DNA of 64,000 nucleotides from Amia ocellicauda (GCF_036373705.1 NC_089851.1:2133001-2197000), one strand, 5' to 3'; shown: positions 27,701-34,310, numbered from the stretch's first letter. Program-made: numbers and translations. The notes: generated from the letters alone by a model not told the origin.

Positions 27701-29143
27701 CTGTTTTCACTGGAACAGAAGAGATCAGAGCAGAAGTACCGGACTGTGTTCAGTGGTAGACAGTGTCAATACAAATCTCTGCTTCTCGATCGGTGGTAAA
27801 ACAGCACCTAATGCATACATAAAAAATACTTTTTGTCCAATCAGTGCCAGTTAAACATAATCATTAAGATATTCCGTAATACATTGTTAGCAAGGATATT
27901 GAATCAGGCCATTCAAGGAAGTTAAGTTACTGTTAAACGAATTCCACAATTCACAGTCACATTGGGAGACCTTTTAAAGCCCATTGACGGACCTCTACTA
28001 CTTATACATACAAATACATACATCCACCCAGAAGAAAATTCATGAGGAGAGTCTCTGATTTCAGGTTTGTTTGTTTTCGGTCATTTATTAATATTTATAA
28101 GTCACATGAATATTCTCACAACTTTGGTTAAATAATTATATTATGTACTTTGTATACAAAATCAAAACTCAATGGATAATGTTTCAGCAACAAAAAATGT
28201 AGAATCCATGTAATTTCTACCAGAAATAAATGCCCTTTGTACATGTTACTAGCAACTAGTAGACTGGTGTTCCCTCAACTTAAGGTTGGGGTTCAGGGTG
28301 TTTGGTCATTATTTGCCCTTACAATATCCAGAACCACCCCAGCTCCAGCCCATGCCAAGACATACAACTCTGAATCAGATTTGAACTCTAATGCTAATGT
28401 TTTATGTATTCTGTAACCTAACTAGCTCCATCATACACTGGAATTAATTTGTAGGCTCTGAATATGGCTAGGGTGAGTCAGGTTACCTGGTAAACTTTGA
28501 TTGAAGGGGGTGAAGTGGGGGTGTTCCTTGTACTTCTGGCACTGGCTCACGTACATGTTTTCTGCTTCTTAGGAGACTTTGGTTGCCCCACCCACTCCTG
28601 ATAACCCAGTTACCAAACCAAAGAAGGCCAAAAGGAAGGTATGTGACTCTAGTTCTCTCACATAAGAGGTCAGAAAACCCCCGATGTGCAAATAGCCCTC
28701 ACTGCACCCATCAATAATCAATTATACAAGTGATGAAGACCTAGATACATTTCATTGTGTTTGTGTCAGGCCGTTATTTTGCTGAAGGCACTAATTCACC
28801 GATCATTTGGGCCAAATGCCTGCAGACCCTTCAGCCTCAGCTGAACTACCTCAAGCAACATTCTCAGTTCCTGGCATGTGTTCCCAGTCTACCCTGTTCT
28901 TCAGGGTTGTGATTCGATACCACTGATTGAGAAATCATGCCCTGCTGCGATAGAGACTGCTGTGATGCTGTCTTCTCACTGGTGCTCTATTGTTTTTTTG
29001 TGCCGACCCAGAAAAGCAAGAAGTTAATATTCAGTGTTTCGGTTCCCTTTGACGGCAGTGAGGAGCAGGCCAGCAGTGTGCAGGACCGGATCAACAGACT
29101 GCTGCAGCAGCAGGCAGAGCAGCAGGTGCTGGACACACACTGA
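3662..29143 (+). CDS. Modular secreted glycoprotein gene built from repeated phase-0 exon cassettes (unrecognised family)
   Basis: Overall extent of a multi-exon gene; the exons are listed separately. Exon 1 encodes a signal peptide, so the product should enter the secretory pathway. All later exons found are symmetric (phase 0-0) and of four types: CxGC module, N-glycan module with five N-x-S/T sequons, acidic linker with consensus APLQKEAGHTEDKDSPHE, and basic linker ending in runs such as RRTRK. The order CxGC, glycan, acidic, basic recurs with losses. Two stop-bearing terminal exons share the ending EQQVLDTH. AATAAA signals at 29306 and 29317 follow the last one. The CxGC-plus-helix pattern is faintly like the start of kininogen/fetuin-type cystatin domains, but no complete domain is present and I do not assign the family. 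The exon structure is inferred from splice consensus and from repetition, not from transcripts. Confidence 0.7.
3764..5881. other. Intron 1, no further exon supported
   Basis: About 2.1 kb with one hAT-type MITE and otherwise AT-rich sequence. A TATATA-rich microsatellite lies at about 5733-5830. An AG|...|GT interval near 5106-5147 was examined and rejected because its phases do not match. Confidence 0.5.
3940..4113. mobile_element. hAT-type MITE (174 bp)
   Basis: The ends are inverted: CAGTGGTTCCCAAAC on the left and GTTTGGGAACCACTG on the right. The flanks CCCTAAAG and TCCTAAAA resemble an imperfect 8-bp target duplication, the length typical of hAT elements. There is no coding capacity, and the interior is itself partly palindromic. 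Confidence 0.75.
5882..5989 (+). CDS. Candidate exon 2 (36 codons, phase 0-0)
   Basis: The open interval is preceded by CCAACAG and followed by GTGGGC. It encodes a basic start (QKKRKTK), then a neutral stretch with GLAGDVLAGIEL. Its length (36 codons) and its phases match the other exons, and it would supply a basic segment before the first CxGC exon. The pyrimidine tract before the acceptor is weak, so this exon is less certain than the repeated ones. Confidence 0.45.
6936..7049 (+). CDS. Exon 3: CxGC-type module, cysteines lost (38 codons)
   Basis: The acceptor TTTTCCAG and donor GAG|GTATAC frame a phase 0-0 exon. The motif is YVFGATIPLEGDSSQPEEVW, aligning with CFGC-I-x-x-x-GNSSQPEEVW of the later copies; both cysteines are replaced (V and A). 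It ends KSNATDPE, with one sequon (NAT). Exon ends in TDPQ/TDPE are shared with the glycan module. Confidence 0.7.
7306..7413 (+). CDS. Exon 4: N-glycan module (36 codons)
   Basis: The acceptor is TTTTGGATCAG and the donor CAG|GTACCG, phase 0-0. Five sequons (NRT, NQS, NGT, NGT, NET) lie in 36 residues with two cysteines (PCSSS and RACEL). Near-identical copies at 19652-19759 and 25320-25427 include the flanking intron sequence. This would be a densely glycosylated segment. Confidence 0.8.
7555..7625 (-). mobile_element. SINE tail half, split by a hAT insertion
   Basis: Read on the minus strand, this is the 3' tail AAGTCACCCTGGATAAGGGT followed by GTCTGCTAAGAAAT. The rest of the same SINE resumes at 11545-11735, beyond the hAT element. 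The two halves join at GTTACAAC. Confidence 0.75.
8045..8214 (+). mobile_element. tRNA-type SINE
   Basis: It contains a B-box-like GTGGGTTCTAATCC, the internal block TGAGCAAGGTACTTCACTTA, and the tail CCCTGGATAAGAGTGTCAGC with terminal AATAATAA. It belongs to the same family as the interrupted SINE around the hAT element. Confidence 0.75.
9070..10290 (+). mobile_element. Tc1/mariner element A (1,221 bp), TA-flanked
   Basis: The terminal inverted repeats begin CACTCACCTAAAGGATTATT and are flanked by TA on both sides (9068-9069 and 10291-10292). One uninterrupted transposase ORF lies within. The same element recurs at 51151-52362 and, inverted, at 58073-59293. Confidence 0.95.
9218..10258 (+). 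CDS. Tc1/mariner transposase, apparently intact (346 aa)
   Basis: Cut-and-paste transposase. The N-terminal helix-turn-helix region (about residues 1-115) includes SQSAQLLGFSRTTISRVYKEW. The catalytic residues in view are D155 (AWSDESRF), D246 (FQQDNAPCHK) and E283 (SPDLNPTEHLW). The spacing D246-E283 leaves 36 residues between them, a DD36E arrangement rather than the usual DD34E. A DD36E group called Incomer has been described in animals, and I suggest that affiliation without a search. The start ATGGGAAAGAAAGG gives full length. All catalytic residues are present, so this copy could be functional. Confidence 0.9.
   Translation: MGKKGDLSNFERGMVVGARRAGLSISQSAQLLGFSRTTISRVYKEWCEKGKTSSMRQSCGRKCLVDARGQRRMGRLIQADRRATLTEITTRYNRGMQQSICEATTRTTLRRMGYNSRRPHRVPLISTTNRKKRLQFAQAHQNWTVEDWKNVAWSDESRFLLRHSDGRVRIWRKQNENMDPSCLVTTVQAGGGGVMVWGMFSWHTLGPLVPIGHRLNATAYLSIVSDHVHPFMTTMYPSSDGYFQQDNAPCHKGRIISNWFLEHDNEFTVLNWPPQSPDLNPTEHLWDVVERELHTLDVHPTNLHQLQDAILSIWANISKECFQHLVESMPRRIKAVLKAKGGQTQY
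11545..11735 (-). mobile_element. SINE head half, split by the hAT insertion
   Basis: On the minus strand it reads GTGGAGTAGTGGTCATTGC (A-box-like), then GGTTGTGGGCTCAATGCC (B-box-like), then TTGAGCAAGGTACTTTACCT. It continues into the tail at 7555-7625 once the hAT element and one target copy are ignored. Confidence 0.75.
12670..12723 (+). CDS. Exon 5: acidic linker, copy 1 (18 codons)
   Basis: TCCCTGCAG| and |GTAGGC frame APLQKEAGHTEDKDSPHE in phase 0-0. Five near-identical copies exist in the gene, each with the same splice sites. Confidence 0.75.
13005..13052 (+). CDS. Exon 6: basic linker, copy 1 (16 codons)
   Basis: The acceptor TTTCTGTCTGTCAG and donor AAG|GTAAGA are both strong. Phase 0 reading gives GTRVTRSPNGNRRTRK. 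R-R-T-R meets the minimal convertase pattern R-x-x-R. The other open frame of this copy has a stop in the copies at 18047 and 24552, which supports phase 0. Confidence 0.65.
13053..14329. other. Intron, duplicated in D2
   Basis: The sequence is nearly identical to 20565-21841 and no exon is recognised within it. Short ORFs on both strands are conserved only because the DNA is duplicated. Confidence 0.5.
14330..14443 (+). CDS. Exon 7: CxGC module, copy in D1 (38 codons)
   Basis: TTCACTAAACAG| and CAG|GTAAAC frame STEQQCFGCRIGLSGNSSQP, continuing EEVWRRLLLKLKIVTDPQ, in phase 0-0. There is a two-cysteine CFGC motif, one sequon (NSS) and an amphipathic-looking helix (EEVWRRLLLKLKI). Confidence 0.75.
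14649..15626. mobile_element. Probable solo LTR (978 bp), present only in D1
   Basis: Starts TGTAAC and ends GTTACA (TG...CA), flanked by the 4-bp direct repeat GCTG (14645-14648 and 15627-15630). The D2 copy has a single GCTG at the matching point, so this is a filled/empty site pair. The interior holds two copies of a block of about 75 bp (near 14819 and 15115) and an AATAAA near 15544. No coding capacity was seen. A DNA element cannot be fully excluded. Confidence 0.7.
16540..16760 (+). repeat. Dispersed repeat carrying GGTTTTGGACCGTCGCC, copy in D1
   Basis: The same block, ending CTTCTGATTTACAAATTAAG, is found at 23049-23269, 47510-47765 and (inverted) 61056-61312. Its family is not identified. 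Confidence 0.65.
16925..17000 (+). repeat. LINE/SINE 3' tail with AATAAT end
   Basis: CGCCCTGGATAAGGGCATCT followed by GCAAAGG and (AAT)n is the typical fish L2/SINE tail. It is duplicated at 23456-23509. Confidence 0.7.
17712..17765 (+). CDS. Exon 8: acidic linker, copy 2
   Basis: Identical peptide to exon 5, with the same acceptor (CTCCCTGCAG) and donor (GAG|GTAGGC). Phase 0-0. Confidence 0.75.
18047..18094 (+). CDS. Exon 9: basic linker, copy 2
   Basis: Phase 0 gives GTRVTHSPNENRRTRK. In the alternative frame this copy meets TGA, so only phase 0 is compatible with a coding exon here. Confidence 0.65.
18850..18975 (+). pseudogene. Decayed terminal exon (pseudo-exon) in D1
   Basis: The acceptor-like GCCAAACCAG is followed by sequence matching the terminal exon at 24957 (the GACAGCAGTGAGGAGCAGGCC block). 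The phase-0 frame hits TGA after ten codons, and the CFGC and coiled segments are scrambled. It aligns with the functional terminal exon of D2, so D1 seems to have lost its own gene end. Confidence 0.6.
19056..19163 (+). CDS. Exon 10: CxGC module (36 codons)
   Basis: TTTTGACAG| and CAG|GTAAAC frame VDTCYGCTILLEGNSSQPKE, continuing VWKRLVQKLKIVTDPQ, in phase 0-0. The CYGC motif and one sequon are intact. The upstream intron (CTCTCCTCTTTGCTTTGG) matches that before exon 3. Confidence 0.75.
19652..19759 (+). CDS. Exon 11: N-glycan module, copy 2
   Basis: The peptide is identical to exon 4 (five sequons, two cysteines). The flanking introns match as well, so the duplication is recent. Confidence 0.8.
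20182..20235 (+). CDS. Exon 12: acidic linker, copy 3
   Basis: Same 18-residue acidic peptide and splice sites as exon 5, in phase 0-0. Confidence 0.75.
20517..20564 (+). CDS. Exon 13: basic linker, copy 3
   Basis: Phase 0 gives the same peptide as exon 6 (GTRVTRSPNGNRRTRK). Confidence 0.65.
21842..21934 (+). CDS. Exon 14: CxGC module with in-frame deletion (31 codons)
   Basis: D2 counterpart of exon 7. The second cysteine is Tyr (CFGY), and 21 bases of the helix are missing, so it reads EEVWRCVTDPQ. The frame and both splice sites are kept. It may be tolerated or on the way to decay. Confidence 0.6.
23049..23269 (+). repeat. Dispersed repeat carrying GGTTTTGGACCGTCGCC, copy in D2
   Basis: Same element as at 16540-16760, carried along by the segmental duplication. 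Confidence 0.65.
24217..24270 (+). CDS. Exon 15: acidic linker, copy 4
   Basis: Same acidic peptide and splice sites, in phase 0-0. Confidence 0.75.
24552..24608 (+). CDS. Exon 16: basic linker expanded to poly-Lys (19 codons)
   Basis: Phase 0 reads GTRVTHSPNEKRKKKKKKK. The end is an (AAG)n run of seven lysine codons, i.e. a coding microsatellite, before |GTAAGA. The other frame has a stop. Confidence 0.65.
24957..25085 (+). CDS. Terminal exon T1: CxGC plus helix, stop codon (42 aa)
   Basis: The acceptor ATCCAG (or TTTTTGTTAG nine bases earlier, same frame) opens KGPPCFGCAIPFDGSEEQAS, followed by a heptad-like helix VQDRINRLLQLEGEQQ and the end VLDTH-stop. ATTAAA near 25207 is a possible weak poly(A) signal. 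Exons resembling the gene continue downstream, so this end is either alternative or the end of a first gene copy. Confidence 0.7.
   Translation, partial: KGPPCFGCAIPFDGSEEQASSVQDRINRLLQLEGEQQVLDTH
25086..25319. other. 3' UTR of T1 or intron
   Basis: The first 60 bases after the stop match the segment after T2 (ACCCGTTCGGCCTCTGCTAG). After that the sequence becomes the intron preceding the next glycan exon. Confidence 0.4.
25320..25427 (+). CDS. Exon 18: N-glycan module, copy 3
   Basis: As exon 4, with one change (NRSNQ instead of NRTNQ; still a sequon). Phase 0-0, donor CAG|GTACCG. Confidence 0.75.
25428..27571. other. Intron, 2.1 kb, nothing recognised
   Basis: AT-rich sequence without a recognisable repeat family or exon. 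A purine-rich ORF at 26359-26643 encodes an Arg-rich peptide without family features. Confidence 0.5.
27572..27625 (+). CDS. Exon 19: acidic linker, copy 5
   Basis: Same acidic peptide; donor GAG|GTAGGC. Homology to the other copies stops about 130 bases downstream (near 27755), so the usual basic exon is missing here and is replaced by the exon at 28573. Confidence 0.75.
28573..28638 (+). CDS. Exon 20: divergent basic linker (22 codons)
   Basis: The acceptor TGCTTCTTAG and donor AAG|GTATGT frame ETLVAPPTPDNPVTKPKKAK plus RK in phase 0-0. It takes the place of the basic exon just before the terminal exon and also ends in a basic run. Confidence 0.65.
29012..29143 (+). CDS. Terminal exon T2: stop codon (43 aa)
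   Basis: TGTGCCGACCCAG| opens KSKKLIFSVSVPFDGSEEQA, then VQDRINRLLQQQAEQQ and the shared end VLDTH-stop. The CFGC motif of T1 is replaced (FSVS), while the helix is conserved. AATAAA occurs at 29306 and 29317. Confidence 0.7.
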   Translation, partial: KSKKLIFSVSVPFDGSEEQASSVQDRINRLLQQQAEQQVLDTH

Positions 29144-29305
29144 CCCGTTCGGCCTCTGCTAGTAACGGGGATTGACAGACGCACTGTTCAAGCAACCCGT
29201 GAAAAGATTGAAAAAGATCTATACCAATTTCTGGGCATTTTCAGGCTCAGATTATAGTGATGAACTCTAGAGTAACAAAAATATACATTACAACTTTATT
29301 AACTT

Positions 29306-29322
29306 AATAAAAACAAATAAAT
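29306..29322 (+). terminator. Poly(A) signals after T2
   Basis: Two AATAAA hexamers lie about 165-175 bases after the T2 stop codon, supporting a transcript end here. Confidence 0.55.
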
Positions 29323-29610
29323 GTTGGCTTGGTGGCCCAAAACAAAAGATCATTAGCCCTAACAGTAGCCAGACCCACAAGGTCAGGAGCTCGTAGGATC
29401 GTCCTGAACAGTCCAGTCTCAAACGGCCCATTCTGTTAGTGTCTGTGATTCAGGCACCTCTCGGGGCTTCGGGATGGGGCAGGCCACCGTCAGAGCTGCC
29501 GGATGCGGGGCGGGAGGAGGGGGCTGCTGAGCCCGGGCCGGTGCGCCACGGGCTGGTCGGAAGTTGTGCAGCTCTGGAGAGTGACTGGTTTGTGTTTCCT
29601 GCTTTTCCAG

Positions 29611-29748
29611 GGCGAGGAGGAGGGCTCCGCAGGGCCACAGGGCCGGGTCCGCAGGGCAGCACAGCCCCTGACGCGGAAGCCCCCACGACCGTGTCCCGGA
29701 TGCTTTGCCGTCATAGGCGACACCAGTATTGGCGTGGGGCCGATCACG
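29611..29748 (+). CDS. Possible extra exon: CPGC module with RVRR site (46 codons)
   Basis: A strong acceptor (TTTCCTGCTTTTCCAG) and donor ACG|GTAGGC frame a phase 0-0 exon. It starts GEEEGSAGPQGRVRRAAQPL and continues to PRPCPGCFAVIGDTS. RVRR fits a furin-type site. The CPGC...GDTS part matches the CFGC...GNSS pattern of the module, suggesting an extra exon of the same gene or of a neighbouring paralogue. Confidence 0.55.
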
Positions 29749-29929
29749 GTAGGCAGACGCCGCTCCACACAACGCACACGGGGTTCACTGCGCTAGTGCA
29801 CACATCACCATCTGCACCATCTGAGTTGAAGAAACTCTTATTTCATTGAGAAATGATATATTAGCTGGAGCCATTTTTAAACACCATTAAAAATATTTAT
29901 ATTGTATTTTTGCAATTTGTTTTGCACTT

Positions 29930-30000
29930 ATGTTGTAAATCGCCCTGGATAAGGGCGTCTGCCAAGAAATAAAAATAATAATAATAATAAAAATAATAGT
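29930..30000 (+). repeat. LINE/SINE 3' tail
   Basis: CGCCCTGGATAAGGGCGTCT, then GCCAAGAAATA and AATAAT repeats: the 3' tail of a fish L2/SINE element. Confidence 0.7.
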
Positions 30001-30829
30001 TACAATTAAAATGTTTTTCTTCCCACAACACAAGGAGAGATGGAGAGAACAGTCCGTTTGCCAGCTGAGGCAATGATAGTAATGATAAAAATAATAATGA
30101 ACTCTATATTTATATAACACTTTTCATGCTAAGTGCAGGTCGAACTTCTTTTGGGAAAAAAAAAACAGGATTTACATTTTAAAATAATATCATAGTAATA
30201 ATACAACACTATACTGTAGCTCAAGACTGCACAAATGATTTGTAATAAGAGTAGAAGTAAGTTAATTCAATTCAGGATTTCAAAATAAAATCATGCAATT
30301 ACTAAAGTAATATAAAAAAAGCAAGCAAGCCCAGGAATTAGATGAAAGATGCATGCGATTACGTTGATGCCATGCTGTGAAGACAGGTTTGTAGCCTTTG
30401 TAAACCTCAGGTGAAGGTGACAGAAAGAGAAGGTGCAGTAGTCGGGGTGCGGGCCTCGGTCAGTGCAGAGGGCAGACTGACCCGCCCAGCCTGCTGCCCG
30501 ACACTGTGTGTTACTGCAGCAGCCTCACATGGAGGTTGTTAACCAAGGGGTAATAAAGAAGAGCTTCCTACGAGTTCTGTAAAAGGAGGAGGAGAAAAAA
30601 ACAGTCCAATCAAAAGGTGTTGAAAATAATGTTCAGATCCGATTGGTGGCCGACAGCAGCGGCAGTGCTGAGACTGAAGTGGAGGGCGGTGCGGGGACAT
30701 CAGAGCGGTCGGGGAGGTGTAGTTGAGCACCCGTGCTTGTGTCTGCTGTCCGTTTTCATTGATGATGATGATGAGGATTATGACTGGGCTATCCCAATTT
30801 TGAAAGCAGTGTCTTTGTCTCTCCTGCAG

Positions 30830-30856
30830 CCTTCCTCTCTCTCTCTTGTGAAGTGA
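30830..30856 (+). CDS. Possible short terminal exon (PSSLSLVK-stop)
   Basis: TTTGTCTCTCCTGCAG| is a strong acceptor, followed in phase 0 by eight codons and TGA. It would close a transcript running through 29611-29748. This rests on a single splice site and phase, so it is tentative. Confidence 0.3.
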   Translation, partial: PSSLSLVK

Positions 30857-32164
30857 GGCTCCGTGACCGAAGAGCAGCTCCACTCAAGCATCCAGACCAA
30901 CCCAGTGGAGAGAGAATCATTACAGAGAGCCGGCAGAGACCATAGCGACCAGCATATCAATCAATCTGAATTTACGCATTGTTACACTTTATACACACAC
31001 ACACATATATATACACGTGTACTTTCACTTGCATGACAGCTGGGGTGTGGGGCAGCTTTAAATGTGTTTCTGCAGTGTATGTGGAACCAACCTTCATTAT
31101 GAGCCTGAGTACCAATCCTTAAGAGCAAGAGGATGGAAAAGCTAAATAACTCCAAAAGGATTTGATTTCAGGGGTAAACACAACAGACCCCAGCATGGTT
31201 TGATCTTGATTTACTCAGCTAAAGCTTCACTGGCCTTATCTGTGTCACCGCCCGGCTCCCATCGGTACATTACATACGATGCTCAAGACATGGTGTTATA
31301 TGTGCTCCCCTCCAGGGGTGGCCAGTCCTGTTCCTGGAGAGCCGCACCCCCGCAGGTCTCTTTATATCACCAACCCCCGAGTGAACTTTAACGCCTTTAG
31401 ACTGACGAAGCTCGACAATCAAATCCATTCATCAAAAGTTATGGTTAACGGTTTGGATAAGACCAGCCCCAGGACACACGGTGGCTCTGCGGGACCAGGG
31501 TTGTCCAGCCCTGCTCTACACTTGTCCCATTGTGTCTTTTCTCCCTCGCTGCATCTTCCAGCATTACTGACCCTCTGTGCTTCATTCACACCTGATCTCA
31601 CTGTTTACTTGACCTGAAATAAGCAGGTCCCAGGGTGCCCCCTCCCCCACCAACTAATTAAAAAGAACACAATCCTTGCCTGATTGCAGCTCCCCTGTGT
31701 GTCTGTCATTTGTGTTGTCCTCTGAAGACTAGTAGTGTGACGGTCTTGTGCCAAACCCCTCCCAGTGGAGGTGCCACGAGCTATAAACAGAAGCGTGGAA
31801 AAATGCACGTGGGTGCAAACTCCCTGTCCAGTCCTTAGCCGTTGTATGCAGATGCTCTTCTCACCGCACTGTGTGAAATAATGCTGTTCCGGAGAATATG
31901 GAGCATTTCCACATGGGCACATTTATCACACCGTGCACTCAAATCACCAGCCAACTCCAGAAAGGCCAGGCTTTCCCCTCCTCCAGTCACCCTAACTCAT
32001 AGCTTTGTTTTGATGTTATCAATATCATTCCAGCTTTGCTAAAAGGAGCTTTATAGTGACCAGGCATAGGCAAGTGATTACCTGACAAAAAACATTAAAC
32101 AAATTGTAGATCGTCTCCCTGAAACTGCGGGTTTTTTCTTCTGCTGGCATTTTCCTCTCGTAGA
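30857..32164. other. Intergenic, one MITE, no gene recognised
   Basis: AT-rich sequence with (CA)n/(TA)n near 31000. Short ORFs have no family features. Confidence 0.5.
31315..31512. mobile_element. MITE-like element with CAGGG...CCCTG ends
   Basis: The left end CAGGGGTGGCCAGTCCTG and the right end ACCAGGGTTGTCCAGCCCTG are imperfect inverted repeats about 200 bases apart, as in hAT-type MITEs. The target duplication is unclear. Confidence 0.5.
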
Positions 32165-32257
32165 GGCCCACATGACTGCCAGCTCTCCTGTGGATTGAGT
32201 CCCGACAGATCCAGCAAACACATAAGACATCAGAGTCTGTAACAGCTTTTAAGAACT

Positions 32258-32263
32258 TTTATT
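32258..32263 (-). terminator. Poly(A) signal of lectin gene 1
   Basis: AATAAA on the minus strand, about 95 bases past the stop codon. The same signal is found at 44240-44245 for copy 2. Confidence 0.7.
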
Positions 32264-32357
32264 TCACATGTTTTCTCTGAATAACACATTTAGGAGGACA
32301 CACAAAGCAAGAGCAGGTTGGCAGTGCTCCTCAGCTCTGAGAAAGCTCATCTCTCCA

Positions 32358-32919
32358 TTATTTGACACCTTTGGAGGATGCAGAGGACCAGATTTGTTTG
32401 CCCTCTCTCTCTATGACCAGGTGCCCATCATCCTGCAGGGTCAGGCGGCAGGTCTTGCAGTCACCCGGGTGTTGGGTGTTGGATTGCCACATGGGCTCGT
32501 CGTCCTTTTTGTAGATCACCAGGTTACAGTCGTCCTGCATGACCAGGCGGTCAGCTGTGGGATTGCCCCAGGTGTCACTGGCCCACAGGGGCTTCCAGCC
32601 ATAAATGACAAAGTTGCCATCATCCTGTGAGGAGAAGTTTTAAAATGAGAAGAACCTGTCACAGAGAGCAGTGCAGTGCAGGGTGCTTGAACTGCGCAGT
32701 CTGGGCTCTGCCGCTGCGACACACCAAACAGAAACAGGCTGAAGGCAAATCTCTCACTGTTATATTAAACTCAGGCCTGTCCTTCGCCCCTCCTGGTCAA
32801 TATCAGTGCTCTCACAGACACTCACCTGCAGCACAGCTTTGAATTGTTTGTTCTTTGACTCGAGGAATTCTCCCCGTTTGATCAGGTCACATTTAAGCAA
32901 ACGGTTCCCACTCATGGCT
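32358..32919 (-). CDS. B-lectin (GNA-like mannose-binding lectin), copy 1, 118 aa
   Basis: Bulb-type (B-lectin) domain protein of the fish mannose-specific/skin-mucus lectin type. Two coding exons lie on the minus strand: 32919-32826 (start ATG at 32915, 30 codons from MSGNRLLKCD) and 32624-32358 (88 codons plus TAA). They are joined in phase 0 at AVLQ|DDGNFV across a 201-base intron with GTGAGT and CACAG borders. Mannose-site motifs QxDxNxVxY: QDDGNFVIY and QDDCNLVIY are intact, while the third (QDDGHLVIE) is degenerate. There is no signal peptide, as is usual for this family. Cys pairs in CKTC and elsewhere could form the conserved disulfide. Likely role: mucosal defence by glycan binding (family knowledge). 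Confidence 0.9.
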
Positions 32920-34229
32920 CTGCAATGAAACATTTCCGTGACACACACTGAGCTACTGGCCTCTGACTCAGAGGATTAATACAATGAGAAGCAGCATTAA
33001 TTACAGGACTGTGGCAGGGTGGTGCTGCAGGGTCACGAAAACATAGTTCCCTTCAGACCCAGTCATCTCCACAGACCTGTACACACCAGCGTGCCATGCA
33101 CAGGGTTTCATCATTTACACAGTCAGGCTCCGTCAAAGTGACTGGTGACAGGTGATTGGGTCAACAATGAAGCACTGGGGTTGAGAGGAGCACATCTTCA
33201 TTCTGCAGTAAATCACCATTTCACCACAGTCTCATAGGCCTGTGTACATCTCTCTCACAAGGGTGACATGTTGTGTTATAAAGTGTCAGGTATCTAGATT
33301 CACTGGAGCAAGACGATTTATTTAAACTGCGATACTGCATTTACCATTGTATTAGTATGGACCTTTTTCTGTCCAAAGTGAAAAGAAACTATTGACCTGC
33401 AGACAAGAGCAGTCATGTTAGGTATCGTTAAGCAGAGTCAAACAAAAACATGAGATTTTGTCTAATGCCCCGTTTCCACTGGCCGGTTAACTGTCTGCTG
33501 CCAGATGTGGCCGTAATCACCCACTGAGGAAATCCTGTGCTTTCAGAAGAGAGGTGTGTGCTTTAGTAGACAGACACACAGGAGGAGATCAGACACATTG
33601 ACAGTCCAGACACAGTCCGTGTGAAGGAACACGATTCAGTTAACGTGTCCATTTACAAGATAAATGAATGAATAAATAAATACAGCAGATCTGGTTTCCC
33701 TCTAAAACATTAAGGACTGGTTTAATAAGCGCCATGCCTGAGACGCGCACTTTAGTTGCATTAACCTGCTATATTGCCGCTGCTGTTACTGTGATTAATC
33801 GTGAAACGTGCATTTTGTTTCAACTCTTACTTGCGCTGGTGTCGTTTGCAGTTACAGATCTGTAGTAAGAGTAAGAAGTTACAGCAGTCAAGTTGTGCCA
33901 TTTAAAAGACATCTCTACTAGCACATAACGATGATGATTACAATAATAATAAATAGCAAATATTTATTTTATTGTTGCACATGGAAGCGTTTTCTTACAG
34001 TAACGTAATGCGTGTGTGAATATAATGTTGTCTGTACACGTTTAGCTCTTCCTAACATCTCTAACAGAAACGTGTGTTTATTACGCGGTTTACAATCATG
34101 TGAAGCAGACAGACAGACACAAGTGCTTCCTCGCCGAGCAGCCGCCCTTGTGCAGCAGTATGGGCTTCCTGCTGCTTTACATTGAATTCATGTGTGTTAC
34201 TATTATTACACGCAACAATGACTGCTTAC
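32920..34229. other. Intron 1 of lectin gene 1
   Basis: About 1.3 kb between the non-coding first exon and the ATG exon. The 3' part matches lectin copy 2; the 33570-34085 part instead matches the window start. Copy 2 lacks that block. Confidence 0.6.
33570..34085 (+). repeat. Dispersed direct repeat, copy 2
   Basis: Same-orientation match to about 157-903. It sits in lectin gene 1 intron 1 and is missing from the intron of lectin gene 2, so it was inserted here or lost there. Confidence 0.65.
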
Positions 34230-34310
34230 CGAGCAGAGTAACGGAGACGGCGGGGCGGACGGGCTGCTGCTGGGCTGCGCAGGGCAGAGGCTTTATATCT
34301 CTGAAGAATA
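34230..34310 (-). promoter_or_regulatory. Promoter and first non-coding exon of lectin gene 1
   Basis: On the minus strand, TTCAGAGATATAAAG (about 34290-34304) is a TATA box. About 50-60 bases downstream, CTGCTCG|GTAAGC (34230/34229) is a clear donor. Lectin gene 2 has the same TTCAGAGATATAA followed by a donor at 45709/45708. Confidence 0.65.

Larger units (their letters stand above)
32165..33440 (-). repeat. Duplicated lectin locus, copy 1
   Basis: Nearly identical to 44143-45465 (offset 11980 over the exons), including the 3' flank, both coding exons and about 500 bases of intron 1. Copy 2 has about 42 extra bases near 45210. Confidence 0.85.
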
